DNA from: Serripes groenlandicus
Lineage: Eukaryota > Mollusca > Bivalvia > Cardiida > Cardiidae
DNA length: 64,000 nt
Assembly (NCBI GenBank): GCA_031761405.1
Contig: JASEVX010000008.1
Location: forward strand, 73,309,514-73,373,513
Direction of reading: 5' to 3'
In this document: positions 58,090-64,000 of the stretch, in pieces
Position numbering within the stretch: the first letter of the stretch is position 1
How the letters are laid out: every line of letters begins with the position of its first letter
Notes under the pieces: generated by a model
The model's database searches: none
Told to the model about the DNA's origin: nothing
Seen by the model: only the letters and a program-made list of their open reading frames with translations
Translations under genes and position numbers: made by a program

Positions 58090-58345
58090 GCTTTTCCCAC
58101 ATACAGCAAATATGCAGTAGACGACTATGAAGCCATTAAGTCAAAACTATGGAAAATCTTTAAATATTAAAGAACAATTATTGAATAAAGTTGAAAACTT
58201 CGTGACAAAAGTAGAAATTTCTCATAATGAGCAATTTCCTTTTTTTTGCGGACCAAAAAAAACTTTCAAACTCAAATAGAGTTTAATTCGTCATTTTTGT
58301 ATTGAATCCAAAAAATGCATTGGTCCGCTGTAGAGTTTACGAAAA
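58090..58345. mobile_element. MITE-1 relic, right end lost
   Basis: CTTTTCCCACATACAGCAAA, GCAGTAGACGACTATGAAG, GAAATTTCTCATAATGAGCA; continues into unrelated AT-rich sequence. Confidence 0.5.
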
Positions 58346-58382
58346 TCATTTGTATATTTACGAGTTTACTATATCTGTAGCG

Positions 58383-58623
58383 TTATACAAAAGGAGGAAT
58401 CCGCTGTGGTCGAGTGGTTAGCGTCGGGGATTTCGAAACCGGGTGTCCCGGGTTCGATCCCCAGTCGCGGCACCTCTGTCATGGTGGAGTGCCAATGGGC
58501 CTAGTACTGGTTTGTTTACCCAGGGATCATGAATAAGTGAACTGTCGCCGTGATATAACTGAAATAATGTTGAAAGCGGTGTAAAACTCCAATAAATAAA
58601 TAAATAAATTATACAAGGGGAGG
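58383..58623 (+). mobile_element. SINE-A with 15-bp target duplication
   Basis: TTATACAAAAGGAGG at 58383-58397 and TTATACAAGGGGAGG at 58609-58623 (14 of 15 identical) flank a 211-bp SINE-A. A-box TGGTCGAGTGG, B-box GGGTTCGATCC, tail (AATA)n. The body lacks a short segment after GAGTGCCAATGGG. Confidence 0.88.
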
Positions 58624-58822
58624 TGACCAATCTAGTCGCCTTTGTTGGTTCATGTCAGATGTACGTTTACTATATATGCGAAAGCGATATATAAGGTGAG
58701 TTTGATTCATTTTTATGTAAAGTTTACGAAAAACCAATTGTACATTTACTAATTAACTATACATGAATATGCGACAGCGATATATAAGGGGAGGTGACAA
58801 ATCAAGTAATCATTGTTGGTTC
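58624..58822. repeat. Diverged precursor units of the 53-bp array
   Basis: AAGGGGAGGTGACNAATCNA, TTGTTGGTTCATG and TATATGCGANAGCGATATA occur twice, about 160 bp apart. They include the elements of the 53-bp unit in order, so this is the likely ancestral sequence. Confidence 0.6.
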
Positions 58823-59908
58823 ATGCTAGACGTACTAATTTACTTTATATGCGAAGTGATATATAAGGAGAGTTTATGCTAGACGTACTAATTTACTTTA
58901 TATGCGAAGTGATATATAAGGAGACTTTATGCCAGACGTACTAATTTACTTTATATGCGAAGTGATATATAAGGAGAGTTTATGCCAGACGTACTAATTT
59001 ACTTTATATGCGAAGTGATATATAAGGAGAGTTTATGCTAGACGTACTAATTTACTTTATATGCGAAGTGATATATAAGGAGAGTTTATGCCAGACGTAC
59101 TAATTTACTTTATATGCGAAGTGATATATAAGGAGAGTTTATGCCAGACGTACTAATTTACTTTATATGCGAAGTGATATATAAGGAGAGTTTATGCCAG
59201 ACGTACTAATTTACTTTATATGCGAAGTGATATATAAGGAGAGTTTATGCTAGACGTACTAATTTACGTTATATGCGAAGTGATATATAAGGAGAGTTTA
59301 TGCTAGACGTACTAATTTACTTTATATGCGAAGTGATATATAAGGAGAGTTTATGCTAGACGTACTAATTTACTTTATATGCGAAGTGATATATAAGGAG
59401 AGTTTATGCCAGACGTACTAATTTACTTTATATGCGAAGTGATATATAAGGAGAGTTTATGCTAGACGTACTAATTTACTTTATATGCGAAGTGATATAT
59501 AAGGAGAGTTTATGCCAGACGTACTAATTTACTTTATATGCGAAGTGATATATAAGGAGAGTTTATGCCAGACGTACTAATTTACTTTATATGCGAAGTG
59601 ATATATAAGGAGAGTTTATGCTAGACGTACTAATTTACTTTATATGCGAAGTGATATATAAGGAGAGTTTATGCTAGACGTACTAATTTACTTTATATGC
59701 GAAGTGATATATAAGGAGAGTTTATGCTAGACGTACTAATTTACTTTATATGCGAAGTGATATATAAGGAGAGTGTATGCCAGACGTACTAATTTACTTT
59801 ATATGCGAAGTGATATATAAGGAGAGTTTATGCCAGACGTACTAATTTACTTTATATGCGAAGTGATATATAAGGAGAGTTTATGCCAGACGTACTAATT
59901 TACTATAG
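58823..59908. repeat. 53-bp satellite, nearly identical units (~20)
   Basis: Unit TATGCCAGACGTACTAATTT, ACTTTATATGCGAAGTGATA, TATAAGGAGAGTT. Almost the only variation is GCTAG/GCCAG. It is the most homogeneous array here and ends about 30 bp from a RENBP splice donor. Confidence 0.96.
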
Positions 59909-59939
59909 TGCGCCGGGTAACGGACTAAACCCAGTGTAC

Positions 59940-60105
59940 CTGTGACCGTCCGCATCCAGGAAGTAGAACAGTCCACCATGGGCGGGGTCCCAGCCATAGA
60001 CGAAGGGGTTGTTTATGAACTTTTCAATCGCTGTTGTTATCAAATCGGCCATATTCCTCTTTGATGCATATTGCCGCAAAAACCAGCCCGCCTCTATTGA
60101 ATGTC
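59940..60105 (-). CDS. RENBP: RENBP exon carrying the GHxxEAGW motif
   Basis: A 166-bp minus-strand exon between acceptor CAATTAATAG and donor CACAG/GTACAC. After a Gly split across the junction it reads HSIEAGWFLRQYASKRNMAD, LITTAIEKFINNPFVYGWDP and AHGGLFYFLDADGH. These are diagnostic blocks of animal N-acylglucosamine 2-epimerase, which interconverts N-acetylglucosamine and N-acetylmannosamine in the cytosol. The His and Glu of GHxxE are active-site residues in this superfamily. It enters in phase 1 and leaves in phase 2, matching 62911-62992 and 35481-35622. The donor lies about 30 bp from the 53-bp satellite, and a MITE-1 starts about 45 bp beyond the acceptor. No internal stop. Confidence 0.92.
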
Positions 60106-60149
60106 CTATTAATTGATAAATTGACTGACTGAATTAGTCAGTAATCAGG

Positions 60150-60365
60150 TTTTTAACCTTTACCATATACAATAAATTTTCAGCAGACGACATATCGTCA
60201 ACATATTGATTGCTTTAATTGAAATAATTATTGAATAGAGTTAAAACATTATGGCAAATGTATAAATTGCTCATCATAAGCAATTTTTCCATTTGTCACA
60301 ATCACGGTTTTCTAAAATGGTCCGCTGCAAAAGCGTCTGAAAGCGTCTGTATGTGGGAAGTGTTG
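60150..60365. mobile_element. MITE-1, diverged
   Basis: TTTTAACCTTTACCATATAC, TCAGCAGACGAC, internal TTGCTCATCATAAGCAA, right end CGTCTGTATGTGGGAAG. Confidence 0.6.
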
Positions 60366-60481
60366 ATGGACCTAAACTTACTCAACATTGTTGTCAGTAT
60401 CTATAAGATATATTTTCGTATATGGATGCATATACGTAGTTCCACTGCACTTTTCACAGTTATGAGATAGCAAGTATCATT

Positions 60482-60930
60482 AACCCTTTCCCTCATATAG
60501 ACAAAGTCAATGCGACATGCGTCATTCGTCTTCCACCAATGGGCTAAGTCTATGTGGAAAAGCAGCCAGTTTCTTGGGAAGATTGTTGTGTGGAGTACTG
60601 GTGTGAGAAAACCAGGAAATGCATGAGTAGGTGAACTGGCCGCCTTGATATAACTGAGAAATTGTTGAAAACGGCGTTAAACCCCAATCAATCAATCAAT
60701 CAATTCCCTCATATAGACGCTTTCTGACACCTCTGCAGCAGACAGCTTTCTGAAAACATAGTGACAAAAGAAGAAATTGCACAAAACGTGCATTTTCTCC
60801 TTTTGCCACAATGTTTTCCACTTTTTGTCATAGGTTATTCATTCAATTATGGAGATTTTCTATTTTTTGAAAAAAATACGTTCAAAGTCGTCTGCTGCAG
60901 AATTGTCGTATGAGGGAAAGGGTCATATAC
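60482..60930. mobile_element. MITE-1 split by a SINE-B
   Basis: TTAACCCTTTCCCTCATATA starts at about 60480. The rest of the element resumes at 60704 (TTCCCTCATATAGACGCTTT) and ends TCGTATGAGGGAAAGGGT near 60928. The core GCACAAAACGTGCATTTTCT is typical. Confidence 0.85.
60488..60718 (+). mobile_element. SINE-B inserted into MITE-1, perfect 15-bp target duplication
   Basis: TTCCCTCATATAGAC at 60488-60502 and 60704-60718 are identical. Between them lies a 5'-truncated SINE-B body (GCGTCATTCGTCTTCCACCA, GTTGAAAACGGCGTTAAACC) with (AATC)n tail, 201 bp. This insertion is younger than the MITE. Confidence 0.93.
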
Positions 60931-61640
60931 GAGAAGTGGGTTTCCATGGTATAAACCAAGACTGTATGCTAATGCTGGGGTGTCTTGAGGTGAATGTATT
61001 ACAAAACAAGTTATTATCAACATTATGGGAAGACAATTTAAACAAAAATAACCAACTTCAGACATCTTATGAAAGCTTAAGATCCGCTAATTTTAATAAC
61101 CATCTGAACAAAAATTAACTAAATTCAGACATCTTATGATGGCTTAAGATCCGCGAAATTTGATAACCATCTAAACAAAAATAACCAACTTCAGACATTT
61201 CATAATGGTATAATATTCGCTAAATTCGCTAAATGACTTTAAGCACGTGCAAGTATGGCATAATATCTTATTGATATTTTGGTCAAATTAATTATTTATT
61301 GATTTATGCTAATCAAATTCATTTCAATTACAGCGTCTTATCTTGATCTACACAACTAAATATCGGTATAAATGGCATCAACAAAATAGCGTGAAGCATC
61401 AGTGTATATACATAGTATCAAGTCAAGTAGGCACATGTGTGCAGTCTGCTCATGATCATCACTGTTTTACAAACCTTTTAAAGAAGAGTATGTATTACTT
61501 TGTGTTTGAAATGCGTTTGTTCTGTAATACTTGAACAATTAATTCATACATTTTAAATTTGTGCTTCTTGTAAAAGTTATCTTGCACAGTGAATACTCTT
61601 TCTACTTTTTTCCACAACGTTTTCAATCCTAACTCAATGC
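60931..61640. other. AT-rich, one short degenerate repeat, no gene
   Basis: ACCAACTTCAGACATCTTAT, GAAAGCTTAAGATCCGCTAA-like units of about 70 bp occur three times at 61050-61220. Nothing else recognised. Confidence 0.5.
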
Positions 61641-61644
61641 TCCA

Positions 61645-61812
61645 GGGGGATTCCTGGTTTCAGCGGTAATGTTGGGATGCCCGTGCACAAGTCACAGTTC
61701 CTAGCCTAGAACTTGATTGTTTATCGAGTCATCACAAATAAGTGTTAGTTCTGTTGACGTGATTTAACTGAAATAATTTTGAAAACGGCATAAAACACCA
61801 ATTAAATCAAAT
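61645..61812 (+). mobile_element. SINE-A relative, diverged
   Basis: CAGTTCCTAGCCTAGAACTT, GACGTGATTTAACTGAAATA and TTTTGAAAACGGCATAAAAC; head decayed. Confidence 0.5.
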
Positions 61813-61889
61813 CAATACTCCATATATTCCAGCTATTTCATTTTCTTTCACAGATGGTTATATAAGATGTCTGAAATTGGTTAGTTTTG

Positions 61890-62135
61890 TTAATATATAA
61901 GCTTTGTTTAAACGGTGCTTTAAACCGTTTTCAACAGTTTTTCAGTTAAATCACGATGTTTACTGTTTAATTGATCAGTACTACCAGTAGTATTTAACCT
62001 CACACCCATGCATCAGTCGTAATGTTGTCCCAAACCCGGAGCTACTAATTCTAAGGTCTTCGCTAAGACCCGACCGGGTATCAAACACTGTTTTCACGTT
62101 CCCGAGGCGGAACCCTATACTCACTAAACAACTGG
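61890..62135 (-). mobile_element. SINE-C
   Basis: Tail side ACGGTGCTTTAAACCGTTTT, CAACAGTTTTTCAGTTAAAT; then CATGCATCAGTCGTAATGTT, and head side CGTTCCCGAGGCGGAACCCT. Confidence 0.65.
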
Positions 62136-62237
62136 TCGATTCATTGAAGAATACCACGTTAAGGATATCGACGACTAACTGCTCTCCTCAACAATATTTA
62201 AGAAATCTGGCTGATACACGGACCCTGTTTATGAAAA

Positions 62238-62890
62238 CTGTGTTAAACTGTCCCACATAAAGACGCTTTCTGACGCCTTTGCAGCAGACAAAGTTTGAAA
62301 ACATTGTATCACAAACAAGAGAAAATACTCATCATGAACAATAACCTCTGTTGTCACAATGTTTACCAACTCTTTTTAATTATTTTGCATTCATCTAGGG
62401 AGATTTTCCGTTATTTTGCATTCATCTATGAAGATTTTCCGTTATTTTGCATTCATCTATTGAGATTTTCCGTTATTTTGCATTCATCTATGGAGATTTT
62501 CCATTATTTTGCATTCATATATGAAGATTTTCCGTTATTTTGCAGATTTCCCGTTATTTTGCATTCATCTATGAAGATTTTCCATTATTTTGCATTCATC
62601 TATGGAGATTTTCCGTTATTTTGCATTCATCTATGGAGATTTTCCGTTATTTTGCATTCATCTATGGAGATTTTCCGTTATTTTGCATTCATCTATGGAG
62701 ATTTTTCGTCATTTTGCATTCATCTATGGAGATTTTCCATTATTTTGCATTCATCTATGGAGATTTTCCGTTATTTTGCATTCATCTATGGAGATTTTAC
62801 GTTATTTTGCATTCATCAATGGAGATTTTCCGTTATTTTGCCTGTACATTTTCAACCGCAGCAGAGTTGTCGTATGTGGGACAGGGTTAA
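62238..62890. mobile_element. MITE-1 enlarged by an internal 31-bp minisatellite
   Basis: Ends AAACTGTCCCACATAAAGAC and TCGTATGTGGGACAGGG, TTAA on the right at 62887-62890. Subterminal GACGCCTTTGCAGCAGAC and CGCAGCAGAGTTGTCG. The right edge is 15-20 bp from the donor of the RENBP exon at 62911. Confidence 0.8.
62395..62850. repeat. 31-bp minisatellite inside MITE-1 (~14 units)
   Basis: Unit TATGGAGATTTTCCGTTATT plus TTGCATTCATC. A single TTTATGGAGATTTTC is present at the same place in other MITE-1 copies, for example near 38280. Confidence 0.93.
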
Positions 62891-62910
62891 AATAGGAAAC
62901 AGTACCGTAC

Positions 62911-62992
62911 CAGGTATCATCAGCCTACCGGAAGTTCCTGGTATATCTTCGCCGCTCAGACTGACGTTTTCTAAAACAGGTGTTCCACCCCT
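62911..62992 (-). CDS. RENBP: RENBP exon, most upstream one in the window
   Basis: An 82-bp minus-strand exon between acceptor TTTTAAACAG and donor ATACCTG/GTACGG. It reads RGGTPVLENVSLSGEDIPGT and SGRLMIP, then a Gly completed by the next exon. This matches the family block -VLENVS-xG-ELPG-xGR-xNPG that precedes GHxxEAGW. It starts in phase 0 and ends in phase 1, agreeing with 59940-60105. Roughly the first half of the protein must be encoded beyond 64000; no earlier exon is seen in 62993-64000. Confidence 0.85.
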
Positions 62993-63077
62993 CTGTTTAA
63001 AACAAAATATATTGGTCGTTTAAAGTAATAATTTGAATACAGAATAAATAGATATTTTTTTATTATTTTAAATTAAA

Positions 63078-63330
63078 TCCGTTCCCACACACTTTGACCA
63101 TCTGCAGCAGATAACTCCTGTTTAAAAATATTGTGTTAAAAGAAAAAAAATGCTCATTGATAATTCAATATTACGTGTACTTACACACAGACATTAACAG
63201 TGAGTAGAAATCGATTAACGCTGTTGAGAAAGCAAGGAAACACATGGGTTGTTGACTGACCTCCGCGACATGACTGACACTTTTTGTTAAAAACGGCATT
63301 AAACCCCAATCAGTAAATCATTATGTCGTC
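63078..63330 (+). mobile_element. MITE-1 left end followed by decayed SINE-B 3' part
   Basis: 63078-63165 has CCGTTCCCACACACTTTGAC and CATCTGCAGCAGATAACTCC (MITE-1). 63225-63325 has AAGCAAGGAAACACATGGGT and AAAAACGGCATTAAACCCCA (SINE-B). Confidence 0.5.
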
Positions 63331-63424
63331 GTATAAATCCTGAAACCGTTTGGAGAGGGGCCTCGAACGAAGACTTCAATTTGATAGTAATATGAAAGTA
63401 TGATTATTGACTAGGCTTGAATAC

Positions 63425-64000
63425 GTTATGGCAAAATGAAACACGTGTTCATAATGGCGGTCTGCGGCAGATGGGTAAAATGCATGATCATAAAGAAGTC
63501 TGCTGCAGATGTGTCAAATGCGTGCTCATAAAGAAGTCTGCTGAAGATGTGTCAAATACGTGCTCATAAAGAAGTCTGCTGCAGATGTGTCAAATGCGTG
63601 CTCATAAAGAAGTCTGCTGAAGATGTGTAAAATGCATGCTCATAAAGAAGTCTGCTGAAGATGTGTCAAATGCGTGCTCATAAAGAAGTCTGCTGCAGAT
63701 GTGTCAAATGCATGCTCATAAAGAAGTCTGCTGAAGATGTGTCAAATGCATGCTCATAAAGAAGTCTGCTGCAGATGTGTCAAATGCATGCTCATAAAGA
63801 AGTCTGCGGCAGATGGGTAAAATGCATGCTCATAAAGAAGTCTGTTGCAGATGTGTCAAATGCATGCTCATAAAGAAGTCTGCGGCAGATGGGTAAAATG
63901 CATGCTCATAACGAAATCTGCTGCAGATGTGTCAAATGCATGCTCATAATGAAGTCTGCTGCAGATGTGTCAAATGCGTGCTCATAAAGAAGTCTGCTGA
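63425..64000. repeat. 38-bp array derived from MITE-1 ends, runs off the window
   Basis: Unit GTGTCAAATGCATGCTCATA plus AAGAAGTCTGCTGCAGAT, about 15 copies. GTCTGCTGCAGATGTG is the MITE-1 subterminal motif and TGCTCATAA its core. Not related to the 38-bp satellite at 19677. Confidence 0.93.

Noticed and set aside
51386..60105. Functional splice from exon 59940-60105 to 51386-51473
   Set aside because: Phase 2 cannot join phase 0 in frame; the linking exon is absent.

Overview
The window is animal nuclear DNA, most likely from a bivalve mollusc. The basis is split genes with GT-AG introns, two diverged copies of an intron-preceded class A GPCR, an animal-type N-acylglucosamine 2-epimerase gene (RENBP), three tRNA-derived SINE families with (AATC)n or (AATA)n tails, and dispersed repeats of the kind common in clam genomes. 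The species assignment is inference. Nothing bacterial or viral was recognised. Two runs of exactly 200 N (6425-6624 and 36301-36500) are scaffold gaps.

The dominant content is tandem repeats. I count more than 25 arrays with unrelated units, covering roughly 45 percent of the window by my hand-set boundaries. Units include 50, 46, 26, 42, 17, 38, 54, 92, 16, 49, 120, 65, 31, 59, 52 and 53 bp, plus several microsatellites. Many long open frames are only these arrays read through. Between them lie a TTAA-flanked MITE family (about 20 copies and relics), a TA-flanked MITE (3 copies) and SINE-A, SINE-B and SINE-C. Several arrays are clearly amplified pieces of these elements.

Region by region: 1-24480 holds repeats, SINEs and MITEs, one unassigned coding-like fragment (16651-16893) and a GC-rich island (19195-19676). 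24482-35275 and 46757-54575 are two copies of a segmental duplication. Each holds a 54-bp satellite, a GPCR on the plus strand, a RENBP exon on the minus strand and a 49-bp satellite. The first GPCR (28782-30095) is intact. The second (49665-51044) has one nonsense codon and has lost its native 3' end.

RENBP runs on the minus strand across the right half. Five phase-compatible exons can be read: 62911-62992, 59940-60105, 35481-35622, 33757-33844 and 32171-32238. Together they encode the C-terminal 181 residues. The exons are small islands among satellites and MITEs. The 35481-35622 exon has an in-frame TAA. The distal duplicate keeps only one of the last three exons (51386-51473). The locus therefore looks broken in this assembly unless the stop is an error. 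The GPCR and RENBP are arranged tail to tail; no functional link between them is evident.
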